A DNA stretch of 64,000 nucleotides from Dysosmobacter sp. (GCA_026169195.1 JAPFEH010000078.1:18203-82202), one strand, 5' to 3'. Shown: positions 1 to 9,316, counted from the stretch's first letter. The notes: a model not told the origin generated them from the letters alone. Numbers and translations: made by a program.

Positions 1-450
1 CACCTCCTGCTTGGATTTCAGGGGATCTGCCGCCGGAAGATCGATTTTGTTGAACACCGGCAGGATCTCCAGATCGTGCTCCATAGCAAGATACGTGTTG
101 GCCAGCGTCTGCGCCTCCACGCCCTGTGTGGAATCCACCACCAGCACCGCCCCTTCACAGGCTGCAAGGGAACGGGAGACCTCATAGTTGAAGTCCACGT
201 GGCCCGGCGTGTCAATGAGGTTCAGCTCATAGACCTCCCCGTCCTGCGCCCGGTAGTTGAGCCGGACCGCCCGCGCCTTGATGGTGATGCCCCGTTCCCG
301 CTCCAAATCCATATTGTCCAGCAGCTGATCTGCCATCTGCCGCTTCGCCACCGCGTCGCATTGCTCCAGCAGGCGGTCCGCCAGCGTGGACTTGCCGTGG
401 TCAATGTGGGCAATGATGGAAAAATTCCGGATATTGGCTTGTTTACTCAT
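1..450 (-). CDS. lepA: Elongation factor 4 (LepA), N-terminal part
   Basis: Ribosome-associated translational GTPase that back-translocates or remodels stalled ribosomes. The 150 visible residues are the start of the G domain: P-loop AHIDHGKST at about residues 14-22, the switch motif ERERGITIK, the G3 motif DTPGH and the G4 motif NKID. The opening [20 protein letters not shown] is typical of LepA rather than EF-G or TypA. The ATG at 450 follows an AGGGAGG ribosome site. The gene runs off the left edge, so about three quarters of it is missing. It starts 20 bases after the SGNH-like gene and is probably its last operon partner. Confidence 0.95.
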   Translation of the reverse strand, partial: MSKQANIRNFSIIAHIDHGKSTLADRLLEQCDAVAKRQMADQLLDNMDLERERGITIKARAVRLNYRAQDGEVYELNLIDTPGHVDFNYEVSRSLAACEGAVLVVDSTQGVEAQTLANTYLAMEHDLEILPVFNKIDLPAADPLKSKQEV

Positions 451-470
451 ATGCAAAAACCTCCCTGAGG

Positions 471-1511
471 TCATTTCCAGATTTGCTCATAGTCGTAGTG
501 TACCACAAAATCCCGCAGACCGTCCAGCACTTCCCGCCGGTTTTCTTCCGTCAGACGGTATTGTCCCGCAGGCATGGCCTGCGCCATGCGGTAGGTCACC
601 CGCCCCGCCACATGGATGTGGTCCGCGTAATGGTCCAGATTCGTGATGATCTCCTTGTCCGCCATAAAAAACTGCAGCTCCGCATTGTCATAGCCCAGCA
701 GCGTCTCCGTCGTCTCATCCAGCAGCTTCAGCATGGCGTCCGTCTGGCCCAGCCGGTCCATTTTGTCCCAGAACAGGATGCTGTACGGCGAGAAAAAGAA
801 AATAAATTCCGTGTCCGGATGCCGTTCCAGCCATCCGCGGACCACCCGCAGGTTTTCCCGTCCGGATTCCAGAAAGCTGTCCGCCGGCACAGCCGCCCCG
901 ACTGCCTCCGGACGCTCATAGCCTGCCAGAGCCAGTTCTTTTGAAAAAAACACGTTGCCGTCCCACACAAACGCGTCCTGCAGGGGACGGGTCTCTCCCG
1001 CCGCCTTTTTCAGCAGCGCATACCCCGACCGCAGCAGCGCGTCCTTGTTCAAAAGATACTGCCCGTCGTTCCACGGGCTGCTGTCATAGAGATACTCCGG
1101 CAGCTGATCCGGCTCCTGTGCGGGGTCCCGCGCCAGCAGATTGGGGTCCAGACCGAAAATCACCCGCTTGACGTCCTGACAGTTGAAGGCATACTCCAGC
1201 GCCCGATCAAACTCCCGGAAGCCGCCGTTGGGAAAGGTGACCTTCACGGTGGACGTATCGTAAAACACATCAAACCAGAAGGGGCGGTAATTGGCCGCCA
1301 GAGAAGACCCCATCAGCACCGTCTCATAGCTCTGGCTGCGCAGAAGCCCCGCGCCCTGAGCACGCTGGTCAAACCAGACCTCTCCCTCGGGGTCCGGATC
1401 CCGATAGTGAAAAAAGGGATCTGCCAGACGGACTGTCCCCGCGCACAGCGCCAGCAGCACACAGGCTGTCAAAAGACACACCGCCGTCCATCGCCGGTAA
1501 GCTCGTTTCAA
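471..1511 (-). CDS. SGNH-hydrolase-like membrane-anchored partner of MBOAT acyltransferase
   Basis: A 346-residue protein with one N-terminal membrane segment (about residues 9-30) followed by an extracytoplasmic domain. A GSS motif in [11 protein letters not shown] (about residues 65-76) sits where the GDS serine block of SGNH hydrolases would be. Such proteins are commonly encoded beside MBOAT O-acyltransferases (compare AlgI with AlgJ/AlgX, or DltB with DltD) and complete acyl transfer to a surface polymer. The start is TTG at 1511, supported by an AAGGGGGC site 8 bases upstream; no earlier ATG fits. It follows the MBOAT gene by 12 bases. The substrate is unknown. Confidence 0.7.
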   Translation of the reverse strand: MKRAYRRWTAVCLLTACVLLALCAGTVRLADPFFHYRDPDPEGEVWFDQRAQGAGLLRSQSYETVLMGSSLAANYRPFWFDVFYDTSTVKVTFPNGGFREFDRALEYAFNCQDVKRVIFGLDPNLLARDPAQEPDQLPEYLYDSSPWNDGQYLLNKDALLRSGYALLKKAAGETRPLQDAFVWDGNVFFSKELALAGYERPEAVGAAVPADSFLESGRENLRVVRGWLERHPDTEFIFFFSPYSILFWDKMDRLGQTDAMLKLLDETTETLLGYDNAELQFFMADKEIITNLDHYADHIHVAGRVTYRMAQAMPAGQYRLTEENRREVLDGLRDFVVHYDYEQIWK

Positions 1512-1523
1512 AACCGCGCCCCC

Positions 1524-2942
1524 TTAAAAGTTCGAGTAAATAAACGCTGTGCCATTGGAGAAGGACAGCACCGCCCACGCCAGCAGCACACCGCAGAGCA
1601 CGGCGCTCCTCCGGTTCAGCCGCAGGCCGTCCAGCCGTTCCGCCGTCTCCTGCGGCCGCAGAGACACGACCAGTCCCGCCGACAGCAGGCCCAGCAGCAC
1701 CAGCCATGGCATCCAGCCCTTCAGCTGCGGCAGGATTGTTTGCAGCGCCGTGACCTCGCTTTCCAGCACTCCGGCTGTCAGCGCCGCTGCCGGAAGGCCC
1801 GCGCCGCCCGACACTCCCGCTGCAAGCAGCGCGCCCGCCGCCGAAAGGCTGGGCGCCCGGAAAAAGATCCACGCCAGATTGACAAAAAGGAAGGTCAGCA
1901 GCCATTGCACCGCCTTGGGCAGCCGTTCCCGACGGGAACCCCAGATCCGTTCCGCGACCTGTGCCAGCCCGTGGAGCAGGCCCCATACCAGAAAGGTCCA
2001 TCCCGCTCCATGCCACAATCCGCTGAGCAAAAAGACCAGCACGATGTTCCCGTAGGTCCGCGCGCTTCCCTTCCGGCTCCCGCCCAGCGGGAAATACACA
2101 CATTCCCGCAAAAACGTGGTCAGGGTGATGTGCCAGCGTTTCCAGAACTCCCCCACCGACAGCGCCCGATAGGGCGTGCGGAAGTTTAGCGGCAGCCGGA
2201 TTCCCAGCAGTCTGCCGCAGCCCGCGGCAATGTCGCAGTACCCCGAAAAATCCAGATACAATTGCAGCGTATAGGCCAGCATGACCAGCCACGCGCCCGG
2301 TGCCGTCAGATCTGCCAGCATGGCCCAGCCGTTGTCCGCAACGGTTCCCAGCGCGTCGGCCAGCAGCACTTTTTTTGCCATTCCCACTGAGATGGCATAC
2401 ATCCCCGCCGCCGCGTCCCGCGCGTCCGGCCGCAGGAACGACGTCCCCCGCAGCTGCGGAAAAAACGCGTCCGGACGCAGGATCGGGCCGGACACCAGCG
2501 TTGGAAAAAACAGCCCGTACAGCACAAGGCTGTCCCCCGGTACGGGCACATACTGGCGGGTGTAGACCTCCTTCAAAAGCCACAGCTGCTGAAACGTGAA
2601 AAAGCTCAGTCCCAGCGGCGCCCAGCCCATGGAGACGGCTCCGCCGGTGAAAAAGCCCAGATACTTAAACACGCACAGCACCGCAAGATGGTACCCGCAG
2701 GCCGCCGCCAGCCAGCCGCGCCGGCGGCCGCCCTCTCCCGCAAGATGCCGGACCGTTCCCGCCGTGACGCACAGCCCCGCGCACAAAACCAGCACGCCTG
2801 CCGGCCCGTCCCAGAGGGCGAAGATCAGGCAGGCCGCCGCCAGCGCCAGCCGCCCTGTCCGGAGATCCCGCCGGCCGGCAGCCCCGCACAGGAACACCGT
2901 GGCTGCCAGAAACCATATAAATGACAACGACTGTACGTTCAT
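1524..2942 (-). CDS. MBOAT family O-acyltransferase (AlgI/DltB-like)
   Basis: Polytopic membrane protein of 472 residues that probably moves acyl groups across the membrane for O-acylation of a cell-surface polysaccharide. The invariant MBOAT histidine lies in SGLWHGAGWTFLVWG, and the preceding block RWHITLTTFLRECVYFPLGG is the conserved AlgI-type segment. Hydrophobic helices run throughout. The ATG at 2942 is chosen because it lies one base after the stop of the upstream regulator gene (TGATATG), indicating translational coupling. The next gene encodes an SGNH-like partner, the usual two-component arrangement. The polymer modified cannot be inferred. Confidence 0.9.
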   Translation of the reverse strand: MNVQSLSFIWFLAATVFLCGAAGRRDLRTGRLALAAACLIFALWDGPAGVLVLCAGLCVTAGTVRHLAGEGGRRRGWLAAACGYHLAVLCVFKYLGFFTGGAVSMGWAPLGLSFFTFQQLWLLKEVYTRQYVPVPGDSLVLYGLFFPTLVSGPILRPDAFFPQLRGTSFLRPDARDAAAGMYAISVGMAKKVLLADALGTVADNGWAMLADLTAPGAWLVMLAYTLQLYLDFSGYCDIAAGCGRLLGIRLPLNFRTPYRALSVGEFWKRWHITLTTFLRECVYFPLGGSRKGSARTYGNIVLVFLLSGLWHGAGWTFLVWGLLHGLAQVAERIWGSRRERLPKAVQWLLTFLFVNLAWIFFRAPSLSAAGALLAAGVSGGAGLPAAALTAGVLESEVTALQTILPQLKGWMPWLVLLGLLSAGLVVSLRPQETAERLDGLRLNRRSAVLCGVLLAWAVLSFSNGTAFIYSNF

Positions 2943-2943
2943 A

Positions 2944-3621
2944 TCACTCTCTGGCGAGGGTGTTGAGCCGGGCATCGGCGGTGCTGAGCACCTGCGTCAT
3001 GCTCTGACAGCGCCCCGGATATGCCTCCGCCACCGCTTCGGCTGACATGGCGGGAAACACGGCCTTTTGCTCCGTCTGCTGCCGCAGGGCATGGAAATAG
3101 CGGGATTCCTCCAGCTTCATCTCCGCGTCCGCCATGCCCAGCGTACAGTCCGCCGCATTCAGCGCAAAATAATCCTCATTGGCTCCGGATTCCCGGTACA
3201 GGTGGCGGTAGAGCTGATAGATCCCGCTGCCCAGATATGCCGCAGCGGCATTGATGGCAGCCTTGTCCCCCAGCTTGCCCAGCAGGCCGAACAGCACCCC
3301 CAGCGCTCCCGAAAGGAGCTTGCTCTGCAAGGTCGCCATCACACTGCCCTGCAGCACGTTCCCCGGCTCCGCCGCGTTCAGGATCTCTTCGTGGGTCAGC
3401 ATGCTGCCCTCCCGGGACAGCGTGCGGCCCAGCATAAAATCCGCCGATACATGGTAATAATCGCAGGCCTTCACCACGAAGGACAGCCCCGGTTCCCGGA
3501 TGCCGTTTTCATAATGGCTCAGCAGCGCCTGTGAGATCCCCAGATCTCCGGCAGCGGTCCGCTGGGAAACGCCCCGCTCCTTCCGCAGCAAAGACAGGGT
3601 ACGTGAAAATTCGGAAGCCAT
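2944..3621 (-). CDS. XRE-family helix-turn-helix transcriptional regulator
   Basis: A 225-residue protein with an N-terminal Cro/CI-type helix-turn-helix (about residues 7-62; SQRTAAGDLGISQALLSHYE) and a long, mainly helical C-terminal region that I do not recognise. It is the first gene of an operon with the MBOAT acyltransferase, the SGNH-like protein and lepA, so it may control surface acylation. Its promoter carries a 13-base palindrome just downstream of the -10 box, consistent with autoregulation. The ATG at 3621 is preceded by AAAGGAGATC. The ligand or signal is unknown. Confidence 0.85.
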   Translation of the reverse strand: MASEFSRTLSLLRKERGVSQRTAAGDLGISQALLSHYENGIREPGLSFVVKACDYYHVSADFMLGRTLSREGSMLTHEEILNAAEPGNVLQGSVMATLQSKLLSGALGVLFGLLGKLGDKAAINAAAAYLGSGIYQLYRHLYRESGANEDYFALNAADCTLGMADAEMKLEESRYFHALRQQTEQKAVFPAMSAEAVAEAYPGRCQSMTQVLSTADARLNTLARE

Positions 3622-3660
3622 ATTCTGATCTCCTTTGCAGCTTTTCTCTCTTGATTTCTA

Positions 3661-3673
3661 ATACGCGCCGTAT
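3661..3673. promoter_or_regulatory. Palindromic putative operator ATACGcgcCGTAT
   Basis: A perfect inverted repeat with 5-base arms and a 3-base centre, directly abutting the -10 box so that it would cover the transcription start. The position suits autorepression by the XRE protein; this is inference. Confidence 0.45.
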
Positions 3674-3702
3674 AGTTTAACAAATCAGATACGGAATGTA
3701 AA
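3674..3702 (-). promoter_or_regulatory. Sigma-A-type promoter of the XRE/MBOAT operon
   Basis: Reading the minus strand: -35 TTTACA (3702-3697), a 17-base spacer and -10 TAAACT (3679-3674), about 50 bases before the regulator start codon. Confidence 0.6.
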
Positions 3703-3714
3703 GAGGTTTCTGTG

Positions 3715-3741
3715 AAAAAGGACGCCGCAGCCGCGGCGTCC
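3715..3741 (-). terminator. Intrinsic terminator after the HAD gene
   Basis: A GGACGCCGC / GCGGCGTCC stem (9 bp, AGCC loop) followed on the minus strand by TTTTT, downstream of the HAD phosphatase stop. Confidence 0.8.
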
Positions 3742-3784
3742 CGTCCTGTATTCTCAAAACCGGCTCCGGACCGGCAGCATCGCC

Positions 3785-4666
3785 TTAAAACAGGCCCACC
3801 TGATCCGGCAGCACATCGCCGCCGATATTCCGCATCTGCCGGGCATTTTCCTCTCCCAGCCGGTCACACACGGCGATCTTCCGGATCATATCCTTCACCG
3901 TCAGCTCCAGCGCCGTTCCCTCCCGGTAATCGGCCCGGAAGATAAAATCCACCCGTCCCTTGGCCAGCAGATCCTCCACCCCCGGGCGGTTGCTGTCCTG
4001 ATAAACGGCAATGGCCTGTCCGCCGTAGGCCCGCATCATCTTCATGCAGGGAACGTCCGAGAGCCCGTCCCCCATGTAGACCATGTTGGTGAAGGGGACC
4101 CGCTTGCTGTCATCGGGCATGGAGTCGTTGAGCTTCCGGTCCTCAGACACATCCAGCACACCCTTGTTGATCCGGTAAACAAACTGGGTCTTGGCGGTAA
4201 AATTGACCGTCAGCTTGGGCCAGACCGGCTTTCCCGCTTCATCATAGTAAAACTCACTGGCGTAGATCTCCCGGAACGCACCGCTGATGGCGGAGCCTTC
4301 GATGATCTCCCGCAGTCCGGAGGAAATCACATAATGCTCCACCTGAACCCCCTGCTCTGCGCCGAAGGCATCAATGCGGTGAAACCAGTCCTCCACGCCG
4401 GGAAACAGCACGATGTCTCTTCCCATTTCCGTAAGGCTCTCTCTGGTAAAGGGCAGGCCCCGCTTTTCCGATTCCCGGATCATGGTATACATATAGGCCA
4501 GAATTCCGTCCATGTGCGTTTCCCGCCCGAAGCTGTTGGCAAGCGTCCAGAATTCTCCGGGCGTCATCCCCAGCGACGGGATGAAGGTATAATCCTCCAT
4601 ATCCGTCGTACACAGCGTCTTATCGAAATCATACAGAAAGGCCACGATGGGCGCCTGCTTTTCCAT
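3785..4666 (-). CDS. HAD-superfamily phosphatase (phosphoserine-phosphatase-like)
   Basis: Cytosolic 293-residue HAD hydrolase. Motif I is DFDKTL (nucleophile Asp13, acid Asp15), motif II is the Ser in VISSGL and motif IV is GDGLSD. The layout resembles the SerB-like branch, but the substrate is unknown. The ATG at 4666 has an AAGGAGGAGCT site. Only 49 bases separate it from divIVA upstream and most of these form a terminator hairpin, so expression must come from read-through or from a promoter inside divIVA. It has its own terminator downstream. Confidence 0.8.
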   Translation of the reverse strand: MEKQAPIVAFLYDFDKTLCTTDMEDYTFIPSLGMTPGEFWTLANSFGRETHMDGILAYMYTMIRESEKRGLPFTRESLTEMGRDIVLFPGVEDWFHRIDAFGAEQGVQVEHYVISSGLREIIEGSAISGAFREIYASEFYYDEAGKPVWPKLTVNFTAKTQFVYRINKGVLDVSEDRKLNDSMPDDSKRVPFTNMVYMGDGLSDVPCMKMMRAYGGQAIAVYQDSNRPGVEDLLAKGRVDFIFRADYREGTALELTVKDMIRKIAVCDRLGEENARQMRNIGGDVLPDQVGLF

Positions 4667-4678
4667 AGCTCCTCCTTA

Positions 4679-4711
4679 TGAAAAAAGCGGCTCCGCGGAG
4701 CCGCTTTTTTG
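4679..4711 (-). terminator. Terminator hairpin after divIVA
   Basis: A perfect AAAAAAGCGGCTCC / GGAGCCGCTTTTTT palindrome with A and T tracts on both sides, so it can work in either direction. It ends the miaB-to-divIVA gene run and lies immediately before the ribosome site of the HAD gene. Confidence 0.85.
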
Positions 4712-4715
4712 TGGG

Positions 4716-5402
4716 TCATTCTCCGCTGTAATTGCGGCCGAACTTCAAATCATCCAAGCTGATGCGGCGGGTGCTGTCCAGATCGCCGCCGGCAAAGGGG
4801 TTTTCCTCCGGATACTCCGCGGCGGCGGGAGGTTCCTCCTGCGCCGGCTGCTCTGCAGCTTCCGCCTCTTCCTGCGCGGCAAAGGCCGCCATCACTGTTT
4901 CTCCGATCTCCTCCACCCGGGCTTCCTCCCGTGCGGGGGCGGGCTGCTGCACGTCCATCTGCGGCAGCTGCTCCAGAAATTTCAGCTCCTGCGCGCACAG
5001 ATCCCGTCCCGCGGCGATAAAGCGAGCCAGCTCCTGCTGCCCCTGTGTCAGACGCTCCTGCGCGGCGGTCAGCTCCATCTGGTACTGCACCGTCCGTTCC
5101 TTTGCGTCCGTGTCGGCCTGCGCAAGAATCTCATCCCGCTTTGCCTCCGCGTCCCGGACAATGGAATCCGCCATGCGCTGGGCCGTCAGCAAGGTCGCCC
5201 GCATAGAGTCCTCCGTCGCCCGGTATTCCTCCACCTTTTCCACCAGAACCTTCAGCTTGGCCTTCAGCGCTGCATTTTCTTTATAAAGGGCCGTATAGTC
5301 ATCCGTCAGCTCGTCCAGAAATTCATCGACCATGGCCATATTGTATCCGCCCATGACTGCCTTGGTGAAGGCGTGCGTGGAAACCTCCTGCGGTGTCAGC
5401 AT
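4716..5402 (-). CDS. divIVA: DivIVA-domain cell-division/polarity protein
   Basis: A coiled-coil scaffold that binds negatively curved membrane at the septum and poles. The N-terminal DivIVA domain begins LTPQEVSTHAFTKAVMGGYN and continues YNMAMVDEFLDELTDDY, followed by a long coiled coil (about residues 25-160) and an acidic, Ala/Pro-rich tail. It has 228 residues. The ATG at 5402 is chosen because it opens the conserved domain and follows an AAGGGAGAG site. It lies downstream of yggS and sepF, the usual Gram-positive division cluster order, though ylmG and ylmH are absent here. Confidence 0.9.
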   Translation of the reverse strand: MLTPQEVSTHAFTKAVMGGYNMAMVDEFLDELTDDYTALYKENAALKAKLKVLVEKVEEYRATEDSMRATLLTAQRMADSIVRDAEAKRDEILAQADTDAKERTVQYQMELTAAQERLTQGQQELARFIAAGRDLCAQELKFLEQLPQMDVQQPAPAREEARVEEIGETVMAAFAAQEEAEAAEQPAQEEPPAAAEYPEENPFAGGDLDSTRRISLDDLKFGRNYSGE

Positions 5403-5487
5403 ATCCAGTCTCTCCCTTTTTGTCAAAATACGCTCCCGCACTGCCTGCCGCCTTCAAGGCCGGCGGCGCTCACGGGGCAAGCTGCCT

Positions 5488-5922
5488 TCAAAAATAAAGG
5501 CCGTTGTTTTCCAGCTCGTCGATCAGGTCTCCTTCAATGTCCACATGATACGGGGTAATGATAAATGTATTGGCGGAAACCTTCTTGATCTTTCCCTCGC
5601 CGGCATATGCCACACCGGACAAAAAGTCGATCAGGCGGCGGGCAATGTCCTTGTTGGTGGATTCCAGATTCAGCACCACCGTCCGCTTGTCCTTCAGGTG
5701 GTCGGCGATCTCAGAGGCGTTTTCAAACCGTTCCGGCTTCACCAGCACCACCTTCAGCTGGGTGGTGGCGTGGATGTTGACCACTTTATTCCGGCGGTCC
5801 TCCGCCTTATTGCGGCGGTCTTCAAAGGCGTCCCGTCGGGGCGTCTCCTCAAAATCATCAAATTCCTCGTCCTCATCCTCATAGGGGTGAGTCAGCTTCT
5901 TCAATTCATCAATAAAGCCCAT
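5488..5922 (-). CDS. sepF: Cell division protein SepF
   Basis: Membrane-binding FtsZ anchor and ring-bundling protein. It has 144 residues: an N-terminal amphipathic helix (MGFIDELKKL), an acidic linker rich in Asp/Glu (about residues 12-35), and the C-terminal SepF domain with NIHATTQLKVVLVKPERF and RLIDFLSGVAYA. The ATG at 5922 is supported by AAGGAGG and by the conserved start; upstream in-frame codons are not SepF-like. yggS lies upstream (28 bases) and divIVA downstream. Confidence 0.95.
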   Translation of the reverse strand: MGFIDELKKLTHPYEDEDEEFDDFEETPRRDAFEDRRNKAEDRRNKVVNIHATTQLKVVLVKPERFENASEIADHLKDKRTVVLNLESTNKDIARRLIDFLSGVAYAGEGKIKKVSANTFIITPYHVDIEGDLIDELENNGLYF

Positions 5923-5950
5923 GGCGGCAGCCTCCTTGTTGATGGAGTTT

Positions 5951-6643
5951 TTACAGGTAGTGGCGGGCGCCGAAAATGGCGGTGCCCACCCGAACCATGT
6001 TGGCACCGGCGCGGATGGCATCTTCATAATCTCCGCTCATGCCCATCGAGAGATATTCTAATTCATTATGAAACAATTTCTCATTGATGTCAACATAAAG
6101 CGCCCGAACTTTGTGAAAATACTGCATATTGGCATCTCTGTCCGCATCTGCGGGCGGAATGGTCATCAGACCCCGCACCCGCACGTGCTCCCGCTTTTTT
6201 GCCTCTTCGGCCGCGGAAAAGAGCGCCTCCGGCGCAAAGCCGCTCTTGGCCTCCTCTTCTCCGATGTTCACTTCCAGCAGGATGTCCTGCACGATGCCGT
6301 TGGCGGCGGCAACCTTCTCGATCTCATCCAGCAGCGGCAGCGAGCCTACAGACTGGATCAGCGCCGCCTTGCCCACCACCTGCTTGACCTTGTTGCGCTG
6401 CAAATGGCCGATGAAGTGAAGGGGCGCGCCGTCATAGGCGTGCTCACTGAGTTTCTGGGTCATCTCCTGCACCCGGTTTTCTCCCAGCACATCAATTCCG
6501 GCGGCGATGGCCTCCCGGCAGGCGGCGGCGTCATTCATCTTGCTGGCGCCCACCAGCGTGATCTCTCCGGGGTCCCGCCCCGCCTCTCTGGCGGCTGCGG
6601 CAATGTTGGCCCGCACCTGACGGATGTTTTCAGCAATGGACAT
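5951..6643 (-). CDS. YggS/PROSC family PLP-homeostasis protein
   Basis: Single-domain PLP-binding protein (alanine racemase N-terminal fold) that buffers pyridoxal phosphate rather than catalysing a known reaction. The PLP lysine is in LVGASK (about residue 34), followed by GENRVQEM and HFIGHLQRNKVK, and the family signature LSMGMSGDYEDAIRAG near the C terminus. The start at 6643 (MSIAENIRQ) matches the family. An in-frame ATG at 6700 overlaps the upstream stop as ATGA and is a possible alternative. It sits next to sepF as in other Gram-positives. Confidence 0.9.
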   Translation of the reverse strand: MSIAENIRQVRANIAAAAREAGRDPGEITLVGASKMNDAAACREAIAAGIDVLGENRVQEMTQKLSEHAYDGAPLHFIGHLQRNKVKQVVGKAALIQSVGSLPLLDEIEKVAAANGIVQDILLEVNIGEEEAKSGFAPEALFSAAEEAKKREHVRVRGLMTIPPADADRDANMQYFHKVRALYVDINEKLFHNELEYLSMGMSGDYEDAIRAGANMVRVGTAIFGARHYL

Positions 6644-6696
6644 ACTTTCCAACTTCTTTCTATTTGAATTTTTAGAGATTCCCGTATATGCTCCGC

Positions 6697-7959
6697 TCAT
6701 TCCGAAAGAATGACCTTTCCGTCATACAGTTCTCCAGCGGAAAGGATGACTTCGTCTCCAGCACGCAGCCGAAGCGGCTCCCTGTCTGCAGGCGGGTCGG
6801 CCTGCACCAGTGCAAAATTCTCGCCTCTGTACAAGACCTTGACCGGCTTGAAGCGGGCCTCCACGCCCATGACGCAGTATACGCCGATGGTGCGCGTTTC
6901 CGTTTCCGTTCCGTCCTCTCCGGTGTGCGAGGCAGTCACCACCCGCAAAGCCTCCTCGGGCACGCGGATCCCCTCCACACCGCCGCTGATGATCTGCGCG
7001 CTCTGCTGCCGCAGCAGCGTCAGCTCCGAAAGGTAATTCCGGCCCTCCAAGACTACCACGCACCGGCCGTTTTCCTCCTGCCCCACGTGGGCCACCGTCA
7101 CCGTCAGGTCCCGCTCCACGCCCTTGGCGAACCGGAGCGTCAGGGGCGTCTCCGCATCCTGCATACGCTGCGCCTCCGCCGCTGTTACAACGGTCACATA
7201 ATACCATGCGTCTCCCAGCACCAGCTTTCCCGCTCCGGCAGCCGCCGGATCAGGCTCCACCGTTTGAAGCTGAGAGGGCGTCATGGTGCGGATACTCTCC
7301 GGCGTCAGCAGCGCTTCGTAACCGTCCACCACTGCCGAATACAGTCCGGACTTCGGCGCCGTGACACGGCGGACCGCTCCTGCGATCTGCGTCTGCAGCG
7401 TTTTGACCTGCCCTTGCAGATCCTGAATCTGTACCGTCAGGTCGGTGGTATCCGTATTGGTATAATCCCGCTTGAGCACCTGTGCCCGCAGATGCGCGCC
7501 CTGTTTCTCCGCATCGCCCAGATGCCCCGCTGTCAGGGCGGCCCGGTAATCCAGAATGTTTCTGCGGATCTTTACATCCAGCTTCTGTGCCACTTCTACG
7601 CCGACTTCCGCTTCCTGCGCATACCGCAGCTGTTCCATGCGGGCATTCAATGCCTCGATCTGCGCCTGCAGATCCACGGAAGCCTGATCGGCATAGACCG
7701 CCGCCACCGTGCCGCCCGCAGAGACCCGCTCCCCTTCTTCCCTGCGGACCTGCAGCACACCGGTCTGCTGCGGCAATACCAGCTCCTCCCGCACCACATA
7801 TCCGGAAACGCTGGCAGCCTCCTCCACCCGGTAATGATATGTCGGAATGGTGGAGAGCGGGTCACTGAAATAGCGAACCGTCTGAACGCCGAAATAGAGG
7901 GCGAGCGCCAGTGTGACCGCCGCCATCAATAATTTTGTACCGATCCCGTTGTTTTTCAT
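6697..7959 (-). CDS. HlyD-like membrane-fusion-type protein of the sepF cluster
   Basis: A 420-residue protein with one N-terminal membrane segment (about residues 9-28). It then has a short lipoyl/barrel-sandwich-like stretch (SGYVVREELVLPQQTG and VRREEGERVSAGGTVAAVYAD), a coiled-coil hairpin (about 75-180) and a C-terminal beta-rich region. The architecture is that of HlyD/RND adaptor proteins, but no transporter gene is nearby. Its place between hfq and yggS-sepF suggests a cell-envelope role linked to division; this is inference. The ATG at 7959 follows AAGGGGCC. Confidence 0.7.
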   Translation of the reverse strand: MKNNGIGTKLLMAAVTLALALYFGVQTVRYFSDPLSTIPTYHYRVEEAASVSGYVVREELVLPQQTGVLQVRREEGERVSAGGTVAAVYADQASVDLQAQIEALNARMEQLRYAQEAEVGVEVAQKLDVKIRRNILDYRAALTAGHLGDAEKQGAHLRAQVLKRDYTNTDTTDLTVQIQDLQGQVKTLQTQIAGAVRRVTAPKSGLYSAVVDGYEALLTPESIRTMTPSQLQTVEPDPAAAGAGKLVLGDAWYYVTVVTAAEAQRMQDAETPLTLRFAKGVERDLTVTVAHVGQEENGRCVVVLEGRNYLSELTLLRQQSAQIISGGVEGIRVPEEALRVVTASHTGEDGTETETRTIGVYCVMGVEARFKPVKVLYRGENFALVQADPPADREPLRLRAGDEVILSAGELYDGKVILSE

Positions 7960-8038
7960 ATTGGCCCCTTATGTACCTCTGCTTTCTGACTGCGGGGAAG
8001 CGCGGCTGACCGGAACGCATCTGCCGGACCGGCCGCCG

Positions 8039-8293
8039 TTACAGCATCCCGCCGGCGCAGCCTTCCTCCGCTTCCTCTGTCAGCTCCACCCGCTGAAACG
8101 GAACAATGGTGGAAATGGCGTGCTTATAGATCACCTGCTGACGGCCCTCGCTGTCCAGAATCACCACAAAAGAGTCGAACCCTGTGATCACCCCGCGCAT
8201 TTGAAAGCCGTTCATCAGAAACACCGTGACCGGGACCTTGCCCCGTCTGGCTCTGAGTAGGAAAAGATCCTGCAAATTTCCTTTGTTGTACAT
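8039..8293 (-). CDS. hfq: RNA chaperone Hfq
   Basis: Hexameric Sm-like RNA chaperone for sRNA-mRNA pairing. It has 84 residues: Sm1 region around [19 protein letters not shown] and Sm2 signature YKHAIST (YKHAIS is the Hfq hallmark), plus a short acidic tail. The ATG at 8293 has an AAAGGAGCAG site. It follows miaA by 58 bases, the order conserved from Bacillus to E. coli. Confidence 0.97.
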   Translation of the reverse strand: MYNKGNLQDLFLLRARRGKVPVTVFLMNGFQMRGVITGFDSFVVILDSEGRQQVIYKHAISTIVPFQRVELTEEAEEGCAGGML

Positions 8294-8351
8294 ATCGTCT
8301 GCTCCTTTTTCTGTATGAGTCGGACGTTTTTTCCATGTTTCGCCCGCGGGA

Positions 8352-9296
8352 CTAGGATACCCCCGCAGCCTGCAGGATTTCTGTCGAACGCTGTAAGGCT
8401 TTCGCAAAATCCCGTTCTTTTTCCCATTCGATCCAATGAATGGCCTCATTTCGCCGCAGCCATGTCAGCTGCCGCTTGGCGTACTGGCGGGAGCGGAGCT
8501 TCACCTCTGCAATGGCCTCCTCCTCTGTGGCGGTGCCGTCCGCCACACGGAGAAATTCCTTATACCCGATGGCCTGCCACGCAGTCGCCTCTCTGGGAAG
8601 CCCCTGCTCCAGCAAAGCCCGCACTTCCTCCGTCAGCCCCGCCTCTACCATCTTGTCCACCCGGCGGTCGATGAGCGCTTTCATGTCCTCCCGATCGGCA
8701 AAGCGCAGCCCCAGCCAGACCGCGTCATAGCGGGGCGGCAGATTGCGGGTTTCGGCGTTGTGGGCGGTGATGGTCTTTCCGGTCTCCCGATAAACCTCCA
8801 GCGCCCGCAAAATCCGTTTTTCATCCGCAGGATGCAGCCGCTGCGCCGCCTCCGGATCCACTTGCCGCAGCTCCTCCAGCAGCGGGGCGATCCCCTCCCG
8901 CTCCAGACGCTGCTGCAGCTGCCGCCGCACTTCTCCGCCGGCCTGTCCGCCGGCAAACTCCCGTCCCTGAACCACCGCTTCCAGCCACAGTCCCGTGCCT
9001 CCTACCAGAACGGGCAGCTTTCCGCGGGCCAGTATGTCGTCCACCACGGGAACGGCCTCCCGCACATAGCGGGCCACCGACCATTGCTCCGCCGGATCCG
9101 CCACGGCGATCATGTGATGGGGCACGCCGTCCATTTCCGCCGCCGTGGGCGCCGCCGTGCCGATGGTCATGCCCCGATAGATCTGCATGGAGTCCACGGA
9201 GACCACTTCACCGCGGAACCGCTTCGCCAGCAGAACGCCCAGCGTCGTTTTCCCGCAGGCGGTAGGCCCCGCCACACAAACGATTTTCGGCGTCAT
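8352..9296 (-). CDS. miaA: tRNA dimethylallyltransferase
   Basis: Adds the dimethylallyl group to A37 of tRNAs reading UNN codons (i6A); MiaB, encoded further upstream in the same run, then methylthiolates the product. It has 314 residues, with P-loop GPTACGKTT (about residues 9-17), the conserved [14 protein letters not shown] block and the [11 protein letters not shown] motif. The ATG at 9296 ([12 protein letters not shown]) follows GGAGGGAGATC. Its start overlaps the region of the upstream flavoprotein stop, with only 20 bases between them. Confidence 0.97.
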   Translation of the reverse strand: MTPKIVCVAGPTACGKTTLGVLLAKRFRGEVVSVDSMQIYRGMTIGTAAPTAAEMDGVPHHMIAVADPAEQWSVARYVREAVPVVDDILARGKLPVLVGGTGLWLEAVVQGREFAGGQAGGEVRRQLQQRLEREGIAPLLEELRQVDPEAAQRLHPADEKRILRALEVYRETGKTITAHNAETRNLPPRYDAVWLGLRFADREDMKALIDRRVDKMVEAGLTEEVRALLEQGLPREATAWQAIGYKEFLRVADGTATEEEAIAEVKLRSRQYAKRQLTWLRRNEAIHWIEWEKERDFAKALQRSTEILQAAGVS

Positions 9297-9316
9297 GATC
9301 TCCCTCCTCTGCGTTT

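Noticed and set aside
5447..5467. GCCGCC/GGCGGC hairpin between sepF and divIVA as a terminator
   Set aside because: No T tract follows on the minus strand and the genes form a conserved co-transcribed cluster.
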